The translations under genes were made by a program, and so were the position numbers. A stretch of DNA of 64,000 bases from contig NC_087071.1 of NCBI RefSeq assembly GCF_963678635.1, positions 47,598,889 to 47,662,888 of the forward strand, written 5' to 3'. Source of the DNA: Symsagittifera roscoffensis. Lineage: Eukaryota > Xenacoelomorpha > Acoela > Convolutidae. Below, in pieces: positions 1 through 10,195 of the stretch. Below the pieces are notes generated by a model. The model was not told the DNA's origin, ran no database searches, and saw only the letters and a list, made by a program, of their open reading frames with translations. Within the stretch, counting starts at the first letter, position 1. The number at the start of each line of letters is the position of its first letter.

Positions 1-416
1 CTAGAAATGTTCTCTTGCAACTACTTGCTGTAGATTCGGATTATCGCGTGTTCAATCAAGATTCTCTCTTTTCGTTTCTCGCTTGAGTGTAGTTGGATTT
101 TCAACTTTGTTTTTCAAACTCGATCTGAAAACAGAAAGCTCATTAAAACTTAGCATGTCACGTTCCTAACCTAGAGACCCCCCTTCTACCCATATGGTTA
201 AAATCTTATCATTCTCATATCACTTAAAGCAATTCGATTGGATTTTCCTTTAAGAACATGCAGATTCATTTTATGTTTTAGCACCATCAATTCTTTTCTT
301 TTAAAATACAATTGTCATGCCAATCACATCTTAAGATCCTTTTACCTGTGCCGCACCCCAGTACCTAACTCAAGACTCCTCCCTCACACCCGACCTGATA
401 CCTCCATGTACCCGAC
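1..416 (-). other. Interval between gag-pol and the expected ORF2 of element A
   Basis: No coding region is supported here. The reverse complement aligns base for base over most of its length with the interval after gag-pol in element B. It includes an acceptor-like TTTTCAG (reverse complement of 125-131). ORF2 should begin further left, outside the window. Confidence 0.8.
125..140 (-). promoter_or_regulatory. Candidate 3' splice acceptor upstream of ORF2 (element A)
   Basis: On the minus strand the sequence reads CTTTCTGTTTTCAG followed by ATC. It is a pyrimidine-rich run ending in CAG, at the same place as the acceptor-like site in element B (AG at 47267-47268). Function as an acceptor is inferred; no donor could be assigned. 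Confidence 0.5.
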
Positions 417-3400
417 TCAGGCGATGCTCAAGTAGTACTTCTTGTGAAGATGCACCATTATCTCTGTTTCTGCAAAGACCACATGTAGGATAGCGTACAA
501 TTCCCTCGAGCTCAGTTTGCCCCTGTTTGGGTCGTACACCGGCATCGAGACCTCCACTATTCCTCTTTCAATCATGAAGTCACGTAGTCTTGTCAGTGCC
601 AATATCACGTGTTCAGGATCAATTGTGTTTCTGTCGTTGACTCTCGTTACTAGGAAGCAGAGGTATTTGCCCGGGACTTGTGCCGCTGACGGTGGAAGCG
701 CTGCTATGCCTCCCAGTCCTGGCCTCTGTCTGAACAGAAACTCTACGTTCTGGTACTCTCTTTTGAAGTCAGCCTCCAATCTTGATTTGAAACTCATGTC
801 CGCCGTGATGCAGATCGCGCTGGTCCTGTTTGACAGGATGAAGTCGCTATCCGTTATCATGATGTTCTCTGAGTATTCATTGGGTATTTCGAATTTCGTT
901 TTGAAATTCCTTCCTATGGTAGGCTCTGGTTCTTCTTCCTCCAGTTCCAATCCGCTTGTTTCCCTCACTTCCTTGAGCTTCTTTATCATCAAATTTTCGG
1001 TGTGGGTAAGTCCTACCCCCACTCCCCGGACAAAAATATTTATCGACGTCCCCGTCGATGTAGTCGGGTCTGAATTGTCCTTAGGGATGTCCAGTGGCCT
1101 GTCTGTTGCTGTCCATCCGAAAAGAGGGTCCTCTGTCTTCATGTAATTTGCTGCTGATACATCGATTTGCTGAATGCTTTGTCCTTCGCGGCTCTCGCCC
1201 TTGACATCACGCATCCACTCTAGAATCCTCAAGTTCGTGTTCTCCCTCCTTTCTATCTCACTCCGTTCGAGATCCGTCTCCAATTCTGGCGTCGAGTAAT
1301 CGTCTTGCGGATAATGTCCACCATCGTCAATGACCTGCCATTCTTCTCCGGCCTCCAGTTCGCCTGCGCTTAGTAGTTCATCGCCCAACTTGTCTGGCTG
1401 TATCTTATCGATCAAGAAGTCATCCCCGTACCTATTGTACCTCATGCCTGTGCGTTTACGATTGCCAGTCCTGGTTTCCGGTGGTGTTGGTCGATCCGGC
1501 TCCATCCACTTCGGTACCTCGTTTTGCTCTGGGTCGTTCCAGTCTTCTTCTACAAATGAACCTGCATCCGACTCCACTTCTATCTTTTCGTTGTCGTCCA
1601 AACTCCAGTTCTCATTGCCATCATTTTTCTCTCTAGTGCCTTTCTCATTCACTTCGCACGCTGGTTCCACCACCAGGTACTCAAGACCTTCCATGTCTTT
1701 TGGTAGGCACCAGTCCTCCGGGGACGGGACATGAGGCTTCAGATTTTCGTAATGTGCTGCTCGCCCTGTACTCAAGCGATAGAACCGTCCTTGTTGATGT
1801 ACTTCCGTAATCATGAACGGTCCTCTCCATTTCTTGAGTAGTTTCTTTGTTCCCTTGGGCGGTATAACATTTTGGAAGACCCACACGTATTGGCCCACTT
1901 CGTATGGCTTTGCTCTTAGTATCTTTTCGTCATATTTCTTGCGTTGCCTCATTTGCGCTTGCGCCGTGTTTCTCCGACATAGCTCATTTAGCTCTTGTTG
2001 TCTTTTGATCGCTTCCTTCACGTATGCTTGTGGTGACGTCCTCTTCCCCTCGTACTCCGGGTAGAAGAATGTTATAGGCATTGCCCTTTCCCTGCCTGTC
2101 AACATCATGAAAGGACTGATGCCCGTCGTTGAGTGCTGAGTACTATTATAGGCTCCAACCACCTGTGGCAGGTATTTGTCCCAGTCCGTCATGTATCTCG
2201 AGCAGTACACCCTGAGCATGTTGACCAGTGTCCTGTTCTGTCTCTCTACCAACCCGTTGGTCTGTGGATGATAGGTCGTCGAGTGCGCTTGAGCAATGTG
2301 TGATCTCTTCATCAATTCTTTTGTCAAGTCCCCCACAAAAGCCTTGCCGTTGTCCGACTGGAAAGTCATTGGACAACCATACCGCGATATCCAATGCGTT
2401 ATCAGGTGATCACATGTCTCCTCTGCCGAGGCTGTCTGGCACGGAACCGCTTCCGCCAACTTGGTGAAGTGATCTATTATAACTAGTATTTGGTTATAAC
2501 CCGACTCCGTCATGCAGATTTTCTGATGGTCTATCTGCACCACTTCATTGAATTCCGAACTCTCGACAGACTTGAGGGGAAACTTCATCTTTCTTGGGTC
2601 TTTTACTTGAAGGCATGCTAGGCAGGCATTCACCCATCTCTCGCAAGCTTTTCTCATTCCCGGCCAATCAAACCTGTGAAGTATCCTTTGTTGTACTTTA
2701 TCTATCCCCTGGTGGCCCATCTGGTCGTGTGATCTGAAAAGCACCTCCGTTTGGTACAATTGTGGTAGTATGATGAGGTTGTGTTTGTGTAATATTTTTT
2801 CCTCATCTCTTCTCTTGCACGCTACCACCCCTTCAGCTGTGTGATAAAGTAAATCTCTCTTTTCTTTGTAGAACTGGCTCAAGATCTTGTAGCTGTCTTC
2901 CTCAAGTTCCCCCTTCTCCTTGACTCCCGAATGGATCCATTTGGAGAGGTTACTTGTCATTTTGTCATTCTTCTGGGCCCTTATTAGGTCAGACAGCCTG
3001 TATCTCGCCTTAACGTGCTCCTTTAGCGCCATGATCTGTCCATTCATTTCACCAGGGTTGTGGATGTCATCGCTCAGCTTCACACATATCATCCTTTTCA
3101 CGATTTTCATGTCGTCTTCTGGTACCAGATTCGTTCTGACGTTTGAGTTGCACGATAGTTCCCTTAGTGGTTTTCTTGAAACTGCTATTTTCTCGAGCTC
3201 TTCACCACCTCGTACCTCTTGTATTTCCAGATTGTACGTCCCTGAAGATGGATCCGTCTGTAATTCCCTGTCGTGCTGTCTTATCTTCTCTTCCGCCAGT
3301 ATCATGCATAGACTGTCTTGGTCTTCGCTGCTCTCATCCGAGTCTTCATCCCATTCTTCACGCTCCCCGGACAATTTCCCTTCTCCGGTTTCGTCTTCTT

Positions 3401-6400
3401 CCATGAATCTGGACCACTCCCCGGACTCTTGATCTAGTCCCAGGTGTTCAACTTCTTCTCTGAATGTTACTTTCTTATCCCTGACTTTTGTCAGCTCCAG
3501 AATTTTTTCGGGGATTTTTTCAACTAGTGATCGCACAACTTCCTTGCTATCAGTGATGCTTCCTTTTGAGACGTCAGTATTGTTCACTGTTTCTTCTCTC
3601 CGCAGTATGGTTAGTTCCGGTGCCTCCTGACCTTTCCCTTGGATCACGGGCTTGTCATCTGATAGTTTCTCAAGCAACCTCATTAAGTCTTCATCTATTC
3701 GGACCGTTCCCTCCTCTACCTGGATGAGATCATAACCTTTTGCCTTGAGTGTTTCCCTCACGATCTTGGACTTGAGCATTATTCCCACCGGAATCCCACT
3801 GCTTTTCTTCAAGATGGTCTTTTCAAGAGTTTCTTTCGGCAATTCGGGATGATCTTCAATCGGTTTGCCTGATTTGTCCAGCCATCTCGTGAGTGGAAGA
3901 CTGTCGTACGTTTCTTTGTCCATGAAGGAGAAGCCATCTTTGATCTCAGGTCTGTCCGCCTCTCTTTGTTCTTGCCTCTCGTAGAACTCCGTCTTCTTAC
4001 TCAAGCTGTCAGCATTTTGATGTTTATCTCGTGTTCTGTGCTCAATTATCATGTTGTATCCATCCAAGCGAACTATCCACCTCCCAATATAGCTCTGGTC
4101 CATTGAGTACGTTTTCAGCCATCTTAGTGCTCGGTTGTCGACTCGCAGCTTGAAGGGCTCACTGCCTAGGTATGCTCTGTATTTTTCGACAAAGGTGACC
4201 ACCGCGAACATCTCTGCTTTCGGTGCTCCGTACTTCATTTCTGTGTCACTTAGGACCTTGCTCCCGTATGCTATTGGTCTCAAGACTGTCTTCCCATTCC
4301 ATTCTTGTTCTTGATGGAGAATCCCAGAAATAGCGACTACTGACGCGTCCGTGTCTAGCACGTACATCCCCTTCTCTGTCGGCATACCCAGTACTGGTGC
4401 CTCACACAGCTCTTTCTTTATTCTCTGGAATGACTCTTCTGCCGCGTTGTTCCACGTGAACTTCTTGCCCTTATGTCTCATTAGTTGTTGCATCGGGTAT
4501 ACCTTGTCCGCATAGCCCTTGATGAATTCTCTATAATAGTTGGCGAAACCCAGGAAGCTCATCAGCTGGTGCTCCGTCTTCGGTGATTTCCAGGTTAGGA
4601 CTGCTTCCACGGCGTCTGGATCAGGTCTGATGCCGTGCTTATCTACCATCCTTCCCAAGTATTTAATCGAGTCCTTGAGTATCTCGCACTTTGATGGTTT
4701 ACACTTCAGCCCCGATCTTTTCATGCACGCGAACACCTCGTCAAGCCTCTCGATGTGGTCTTCTAGTGTCGGCGTTGCTATTACCACGTCGTCCACGTAG
4801 CACATTACCAGGTTGCCGTACTTCTTCGTCACGCCTATCAACGCGTGTGCCATCAGCCGCTGAAACGTGGCTGTTGCATTGCAGAGTCCAAACGGCATCC
4901 GTTTCCATTGAAACAGACCCAACTCGCAGGCGAACCCTGTCTTGTCCCTGTCTTGCTTCCTTAATGGTACCTGCCAAAAGGCCGAGCCTAAATCAAGAGT
5001 CGTAAAAAATTTCGCATCACCTAACTTCGAGAGGCTCTCATCAATTCTAGGTATGGGATAGGCATCCTTCACCGTGACGGAGTTCAGGTATCGAAAGTCA
5101 CAACAAAACCTTAACTGGTCGCCTTTCTTTTTGGCCATCACTACTCCACACGCCCACGGTGACTTGGATGGTTCTATCATGTCATACTCTAGTAACGTTT
5201 CGATTTCTTTTCTACACGCGTCCGATTTGTGTGGGGTCATGCGCCTCGCCCCCTCCCTGTGTGGTACCGCGTTTTCCTCAAGTTCAATTTCATGTTCAAC
5301 AAAATTACAACATCCGATATCCGCCTTATGCCTTGAAAAAACCTCCTCGTTTCGCTCTAGTACGTCCTTGATAGCTTCGAGCTGTTCATCTTTCAGTTTG
5401 CCCCTCAAATGTTCAATCTCCGGCAGAACCGGTTTATCAGTTTGCATTTCATCTAGTGTGGGTCGCTCTGGAAAGTTCGAACAGCTCGAAAGCCCATCGT
5501 CCGTTTCTGACTTAAGTGATTTGATAAGACCTGAAGAATCTTTTATTCTCTGCAATCGTCTCAAGATACAAATTTTGTCCCTGTGGTTGGGACAATCAAC
5601 AACTTCATTTTGTTTTGAGTTTTCAATTGTTTCATATCGAGTTTTAACCGGTAAAGCATAACCCAGTTTCCGCCCTCTCTGTATCGTGATCGGTATATCA
5701 AGGGTATTCAACAAGACACTGACGCAGAGGCCGCTCTTCGTTATCGAAAATGATCTTCCTAAAACAGCAGCGCTTTGACTATTAGGATTTGGAACTATAC
5801 ACACTTGCTTGTTATCGCTTAGTTCATTATAGTTTTTCATCCTCAAGCTTACGATTGCCGCTTCATTAGCTTTTAACCTCACTCTCCTACTCAAGAATAC
5901 CGGTGCTTTGTTTTCATTTGCCATTATTAAATTTACCGGTTTGATTGCGTACCTCCTATCCGGGTTCCGTATCCTGAACATTGCATTATTTAGATCAATC
6001 GTTACGTCGAAATTCCTGATCAAGTCTCTGCCCAAAATGAATTGGTCAGATTCATCTAGGTTTTCTACCACGATGAAGCTCATCCACAGGTTACGTTCCC
6101 CCAAATTGAGGGCTATTATCGGCGTCCTGCCCAACACCCGAAGGGCCCCTTTGTTTGCAGCTGACAGCCGTATTCTCGAGTCTATCAAGTCACCTTTGTC
6201 AAAGCCCATTTTTTCCCATGTTTCGATTGGTATGACGCTCAAGACTGCTCCCGTGTCAAGTAATCCACGTAACTGAGTCTTTTTGCCACTTATGTCTAGC
6301 ACGTGTCCTGTCACGTCTGCTTCCGTCCCGATGTGCATTGCATCTTCTTCCAGCATCGCACAGTGTCCAATCGATCTTACTTTCAATTCCTCTTTCCCTA

Positions 6401-9224
6401 CATAGATTTGTCCAATTAGGTCTTCGTCGCATGTTATCATCGTTTTGGTATAGATGTTAATTCCATCTATATTTAGCATGACCTCGTGTGGACCATAAGC
6501 TTCAGTGTACCTATTATCAACTCGTACCGACTTGCTGCCCCCTCTCGTGAGTAGTGCCCTGAGCGCTCTAGAAGTCGTTTGTGGACTTATTCCACTCAAG
6601 TAGTCTGCATACACGTCAATGTGCATTATCGTCTGGTCGCTCGGCTCGCTCAAGTTTCTGGTTACCTCGTGGCCGCCCACTGTGATTATCGACATTATTC
6701 TTGCTCCGATTTTCGATATTCCAAAAGGTTTACCTGTCACCATTTTCACAGTGCTACAATTCCCAGTCTTCGTTGAGCCCGTTCTAGCCTCTGGTATTGA
6801 GTTCGATCCGGTTAATGCTTCGTTAAAATTCTGTCTTTCGATCTCCAACTTTAGTCGTTGCTCTATTTCTTTCGCAGCCAGATCTTGTTTCACTTTGGCA
6901 ATTGCTTCCGTCGCCGCTTTCTCATAATTTATCTCTAATGAGCTTCCGGCCGCGGACTCTAACGCACCGCTAACATGTGTAACAGCTTTCACTGTCTTTG
7001 TCGGCAATTCGGTGTTTGGTGCCCCCAAGTTCCTAGATTCAAACTCGTTTTGCCTGTTCCGCTGATTCTGCACCGCCGCTAATGCCAACTTATGTTTGGG
7101 GTGATTCTGGTCCTTGACCGCTTCCCAGAACAAGGGACAATCCATTCTGAAGTGTCCCTCCTGGTTACAGAAGAAGCATCTGGCGCCTATCTTGATGATT
7201 AAGCCATTATAGTACTCGTGTTCCTCCATCTGGCTCATATCCTCTTCATCCGGTGTATAACCTAGGCTCTTCATGCCTTGTTTGTACGTTGTGCAGTCAG
7301 CCACATGATGATCCGCTGACCCGCAGTTCGCGCATGATCTGTGCTTGTCCATATCATCTCTAGGTTTGTACCATGATGACCTCTGGGGTTGGCTTCCCCC
7401 TTGCGTGTTCCTGTTTTCGGAATATGAGTACTTCTTAGGTTTCATCAGCATGTATTCTCTTGATTTCTGTCTCATTTCTTCTGGGGTGGGTGCGCTGTCC
7501 TTCGACAATGTGTAGTATGTTGCTAACATTGTCCTTAAGTCATCGATTTTCACCCCATCGATGAACTTCGAGGCAATGCTAAAGTTCCGTCTATTTGTCG
7601 ACTCCTCTGGGTCACTCCTCCTTCTCAAGCTCTCGAGGTCATCTAGGAACCGATCTATTGACTCGTCGTCCCTCTGCCTTCTCTTTTCAAATCGCATCAT
7701 CGCTTGGTGACCCTTCATGCCTGACCCGAATCGATTCAGCAATATCTCGAAGATCTTGTCCGCGGTGTCGCGTTCTTCCTCCTTCTTTGCGACCACGCAT
7801 TTTAATGCCGTTCCTTCCAAGTTGCTCAGTATGGCTGTACATGCTTGCCTTTCGTCACTCAAGTTATCTTGCTCTAGATGTAATCTCATCACTTCCACCC
7901 AAGTGTCAATGCATCCATCGGAGTCGTCTTTGAATTCCTTTGGCTTCTTGAATGTCTTTCTTGTTTTTCCCTCTCTCCTGTCGCTCGAGTCAGTGTTCCT
8001 CGTGGCGAAGGCCTCTAGAGTCCTGTTCATCATCTCCCAAGTGCTGGCCCATGTCATAGCATCCGGTCCTGTGTTGCTGTTAGCTGTTGAATCTCCCGGA
8101 GCAGTCGTTGTATTCGACGTTCCATTCTTCATTATTGTTTTCGCAGCTGTTGGTGCTATGCTTATCGCATCCCTGGTTAAGGGCAACGGTGTCGATTGTC
8201 GTTTGTTCCTTTGTGGTTCTGCAAAGTCAACTCTGGTGCCTTGCGTACGATCCGCTGCCGGTCTTTCTTGTGGAGTAGAACCTCTCAAGATTGCATCCAA
8301 CTTCGCCTGTATTGCACACGAACTCTCGGCTTGACTCCTGCCCATTGTGTCCATTCTCCTTTCCAGGCTCCCTAATTGGCTGTTGACATCATCATATCGG
8401 TTCTTCAACTGTTGCATGTCTGTTTTGATGTTCTTTTCTCGTTCTTCATTGGTGGCTTCTACCTTATCTGACATTTCCTTGAGTCTCTCATCTGTTGCCT
8501 TAGCTAGGTTAAAATAACTGTCTAGATACTCGTGCTTGTTGTATCTTATCTCCTTTTTTATCACCTCTCTGTCTTCCTCACTGTGCTTAAGTCTTTTGTC
8601 AATCTGATTTAATTTCGCCAACAAGTCACCCAGCTCAATGGTAGTCTCTTCATGGTCAGCTGTCGGTCTCTCTTCGGCCGTAGCCTCTGCTTTAGCTTGT
8701 TCCTCTCTTGGATTGGCTTCTGAGGTCTTCGTGCTCACTGTCCCAAACGTTCGTGCTCTTTCTGCTTTTGGTTCTTCAGTCACGTTTTCTTTTGTTTTTA
8801 TTCCGAACATTATTCCCAATTTTTCCGTAAAAGATGTCCTCTTTACTTGAGAGTCTTCTTTCACCGTTTCTTCGGTGTTGCCTATTGCATCTTCCGCGTC
8901 ATCTATCGGTGAGAACTCTATGGGTTTCTGGTTCGGTTCCTCTGCATTGGGCATTGGAGTTGACTCTGTCGCCATCTTCCCTGTTTCATCCACACTTTGA
9001 TCGGGTGTCTCTAGATCAATCTCGATGGTGGGTTCTGCTCTCTCCCCTTCCGTGCCCTCTTTCGCCCTGTTCTCCGCTGTACTCCTTGTGCTGACCATGT
9101 TAACTGAAAAGTTCTTCTTTGTTATCTTTGGGCCCGTTGATGTCGTCCCGCGCAGCGATGAATTATATTTCGTGTTTGATCCACTTGACCTTTTTTCGAG
9201 CACCGGTACCCTACTCCGCCTCAT
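417..9224 (-). CDS. Gag-Pol polyprotein of element A, intact, 2935 aa, with C-terminal macro-like domain
   Basis: One uninterrupted ORF encodes all replication functions of a Ty3/gypsy element. Order by residue: Ser/Thr/Glu-rich N-terminus; coiled coil about 200-300; Gag capsid-like region about 440-590; two CCHC zinc knuckles (CX2CX4HX4C) at 631-644 and 683-696; aspartic protease with DTGA at 990; RT with DFRYLNS near 1375 and YVDD at 1476-1479; RNase H beginning DTDAS at 1624; an acidic ~380-residue spacer; integrase with an HHCC finger near 2160 and catalytic D2232, D2291, E2327 (DD35E); a WRGPF (GPY/F-type) module near 2463; then a ~470-residue tail ending in a macro-like domain. No frameshift separates Gag and Pol. 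The start is the Met of MRRSR, conserved in B and D. Activity is inferred only from the open frame. Confidence 0.96.
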   Translation of the reverse strand: MRRSRVPVLEKRSSGSNTKYNSSLRGTTSTGPKITKKNFSVNMVSTRSTAENRAKEGTEGERAEPTIEIDLETPDQSVDETGKMATESTPMPNAEEPNQKPIEFSPIDDAEDAIGNTEETVKEDSQVKRTSFTEKLGIMFGIKTKENVTEEPKAERARTFGTVSTKTSEANPREEQAKAEATAEERPTADHEETTIELGDLLAKLNQIDKRLKHSEEDREVIKKEIRYNKHEYLDSYFNLAKATDERLKEMSDKVEATNEEREKNIKTDMQQLKNRYDDVNSQLGSLERRMDTMGRSQAESSCAIQAKLDAILRGSTPQERPAADRTQGTRVDFAEPQRNKRQSTPLPLTRDAISIAPTAAKTIMKNGTSNTTTAPGDSTANSNTGPDAMTWASTWEMMNRTLEAFATRNTDSSDRREGKTRKTFKKPKEFKDDSDGCIDTWVEVMRLHLEQDNLSDERQACTAILSNLEGTALKCVVAKKEEERDTADKIFEILLNRFGSGMKGHQAMMRFEKRRQRDDESIDRFLDDLESLRRRSDPEESTNRRNFSIASKFIDGVKIDDLRTMLATYYTLSKDSAPTPEEMRQKSREYMLMKPKKYSYSENRNTQGGSQPQRSSWYKPRDDMDKHRSCANCGSADHHVADCTTYKQGMKSLGYTPDEEDMSQMEEHEYYNGLIIKIGARCFFCNQEGHFRMDCPLFWEAVKDQNHPKHKLALAAVQNQRNRQNEFESRNLGAPNTELPTKTVKAVTHVSGALESAAGSSLEINYEKAATEAIAKVKQDLAAKEIEQRLKLEIERQNFNEALTGSNSIPEARTGSTKTGNCSTVKMVTGKPFGISKIGARIMSIITVGGHEVTRNLSEPSDQTIMHIDVYADYLSGISPQTTSRALRALLTRGGSKSVRVDNRYTEAYGPHEVMLNIDGINIYTKTMITCDEDLIGQIYVGKEELKVRSIGHCAMLEEDAMHIGTEADVTGHVLDISGKKTQLRGLLDTGAVLSVIPIETWEKMGFDKGDLIDSRIRLSAANKGALRVLGRTPIIALNLGERNLWMSFIVVENLDESDQFILGRDLIRNFDVTIDLNNAMFRIRNPDRRYAIKPVNLIMANENKAPVFLSRRVRLKANEAAIVSLRMKNYNELSDNKQVCIVPNPNSQSAAVLGRSFSITKSGLCVSVLLNTLDIPITIQRGRKLGYALPVKTRYETIENSKQNEVVDCPNHRDKICILRRLQRIKDSSGLIKSLKSETDDGLSSCSNFPERPTLDEMQTDKPVLPEIEHLRGKLKDEQLEAIKDVLERNEEVFSRHKADIGCCNFVEHEIELEENAVPHREGARRMTPHKSDACRKEIETLLEYDMIEPSKSPWACGVVMAKKKGDQLRFCCDFRYLNSVTVKDAYPIPRIDESLSKLGDAKFFTTLDLGSAFWQVPLRKQDRDKTGFACELGLFQWKRMPFGLCNATATFQRLMAHALIGVTKKYGNLVMCYVDDVVIATPTLEDHIERLDEVFACMKRSGLKCKPSKCEILKDSIKYLGRMVDKHGIRPDPDAVEAVLTWKSPKTEHQLMSFLGFANYYREFIKGYADKVYPMQQLMRHKGKKFTWNNAAEESFQRIKKELCEAPVLGMPTEKGMYVLDTDASVVAISGILHQEQEWNGKTVLRPIAYGSKVLSDTEMKYGAPKAEMFAVVTFVEKYRAYLGSEPFKLRVDNRALRWLKTYSMDQSYIGRWIVRLDGYNMIIEHRTRDKHQNADSLSKKTEFYERQEQREADRPEIKDGFSFMDKETYDSLPLTRWLDKSGKPIEDHPELPKETLEKTILKKSSGIPVGIMLKSKIVRETLKAKGYDLIQVEEGTVRIDEDLMRLLEKLSDDKPVIQGKGQEAPELTILRREETVNNTDVSKGSITDSKEVVRSLVEKIPEKILELTKVRDKKVTFREEVEHLGLDQESGEWSRFMEEDETGEGKLSGEREEWDEDSDESSEDQDSLCMILAEEKIRQHDRELQTDPSSGTYNLEIQEVRGGEELEKIAVSRKPLRELSCNSNVRTNLVPEDDMKIVKRMICVKLSDDIHNPGEMNGQIMALKEHVKARYRLSDLIRAQKNDKMTSNLSKWIHSGVKEKGELEEDSYKILSQFYKEKRDLLYHTAEGVVACKRRDEEKILHKHNLIILPQLYQTEVLFRSHDQMGHQGIDKVQQRILHRFDWPGMRKACERWVNACLACLQVKDPRKMKFPLKSVESSEFNEVVQIDHQKICMTESGYNQILVIIDHFTKLAEAVPCQTASAEETCDHLITHWISRYGCPMTFQSDNGKAFVGDLTKELMKRSHIAQAHSTTYHPQTNGLVERQNRTLVNMLRVYCSRYMTDWDKYLPQVVGAYNSTQHSTTGISPFMMLTGRERAMPITFFYPEYEGKRTSPQAYVKEAIKRQQELNELCRRNTAQAQMRQRKKYDEKILRAKPYEVGQYVWVFQNVIPPKGTKKLLKKWRGPFMITEVHQQGRFYRLSTGRAAHYENLKPHVPSPEDWCLPKDMEGLEYLVVEPACEVNEKGTREKNDGNENWSLDDNEKIEVESDAGSFVEEDWNDPEQNEVPKWMEPDRPTPPETRTGNRKRTGMRYNRYGDDFLIDKIQPDKLGDELLSAGELEAGEEWQVIDDGGHYPQDDYSTPELETDLERSEIERRENTNLRILEWMRDVKGESREGQSIQQIDVSAANYMKTEDPLFGWTATDRPLDIPKDNSDPTTSTGTSINIFVRGVGVGLTHTENLMIKKLKEVRETSGLELEEEEPEPTIGRNFKTKFEIPNEYSENIMITDSDFILSNRTSAICITADMSFKSRLEADFKREYQNVEFLFRQRPGLGGIAALPPSAAQVPGKYLCFLVTRVNDRNTIDPEHVILALTRLRDFMIERGIVEVSMPVYDPNRGKLSSRELYAILHVVFAETEIMVHLHKKYYLSIA
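420..870 (-). other. Macro-domain-like C-terminal module of element A Gag-Pol
   Basis: The last ~150 residues resemble OARD1/Poa1-type macro domains, which bind or process ADP-ribose. Visible matches are an AICITADMSF strand with a charged helix after it, GKYLCFLVTR, a helix LTRLRDFMIERG, then EVSMPVYDPNRGKL and a final HVVFAETEI strand. In the cellular family the MP-loop is a glycine-rich loop with a catalytic Asp. Here that loop reads YDPNRGKL, so the Asp position appears changed and catalysis is doubtful. Elements B and C keep the module. The assignment rests on my pattern recognition, not a profile search. Confidence 0.65.
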
Positions 9225-9485
9225 TATTTCTATTTACAACTGCTTTTATTTACAATTTTGTTATATACACGATTCTATCTTAATAGTAAGTAGTAAAAAA
9301 ATAAAAAAAACGTGTTAAAGACCTTATCCAATTCTCTTTCTAAAACCTCCGAAAAACTTTCCTTAATTTGGTCTTAACCGTACCTATTTCGATTTGTCTT
9401 ATTCTGTCTTAAGACACACTTGTTGTGATTCTGCTTCAATTTTTATACCGTCCCAAGACTATTCGTCACTATCACAGTACTCTCC
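9225..9485 (-). other. AT-rich leader just upstream of gag, element A
   Basis: Non-coding. It corresponds to 38049-38362 in B and 63177-63412 in D. It lies between the minisatellite and the gag ATG. Confidence 0.8.
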
Positions 9486-10195
9486 GCTAGTGTCCTAAGA
9501 CCCTTGTACCAAGACTACTGTCCCAAGACTAGTGTCCCAAGACTACTGTCCCAAGACTAGTGTCCCAAGGCTAGTGTCCCAAGACCAGTGTCCCAAGGCT
9601 AGTGTCCCAAGACTAGTGTCCCAAGGCTAGTGTCCCAAGACTACTGTCCCAAGACTAGTGTCCCAAGGGTAGTGTCCCAAGACCAGTGTCCCAAGGCTGG
9701 TGTCCCAAGACTACTGTCCCAAGGCTAGTGTCCCAAGACTACTGTCCCAAGACCAGTGTCCCAAGGCTAGTGTCCCAAGACTAGTGTCCCAAGACCCTTG
9801 TCCCAAGACCACTGTCCCAAGACCACTGTCCCAAGACCCTGTCCCAAGACCACTGTCCCAAGACCCTGTCCCAAGACCCCTGTCCCAAGACCCTGTCCCA
9901 AGACCACTGTCCCAAGACCCCGTCCCAAGACCCTGTCCCAAGACCCTTGTCCCAAGACCACTGTCCCAAGACCCTGTCCCAAGACCACTGTCCCAAGACC
10001 CTGTCCCAAGACCACTGTCCCAAGACCACTGTCCCAAGACCACTGTCCCAAGACCACTGTCCCAAGACCCTGTCCCAAGACCACTGTCCCAAGACCCTGT
10101 CCCAAGACCACTGTCCCAAGACCCTGTCCCAAGACCACTGTCCCAAGACTGCTCTGTCCCAAGACTTCTTCGGTACTGTCCCAAGACTCGTCACG
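9486..10195 (-). repeat. 14-bp minisatellite in the 5' leader of element A
   Basis: About 50 copies of a 14-bp unit. In element orientation it is CTTGGGACAGTGGT, with variants ending AGTAGT or CACTAGC and some 13-bp units. It sits ~260 bases before the gag ATG, and the same array is in B and D. The unit has no stop codon in any frame, so long apparent ORFs arise on both strands; I do not regard them as genes. Confidence 0.95.

Noticed and set aside
417-1850. Chromodomain at the integrase C-terminus
   Set aside because: After the WRGPF module the tail is acidic and ends in a macro-like module; no aromatic-cage chromodomain pattern seen.
517-8334. Many plus-strand ORFs opposite element A Gag-Pol
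   Set aside because: Antisense shadows of the 2935-codon ORF without recognisable domains.
9486-10195. CRISPR-like array
   Set aside because: 14-bp direct units without spacers in eukaryotic retroelement DNA; a minisatellite.
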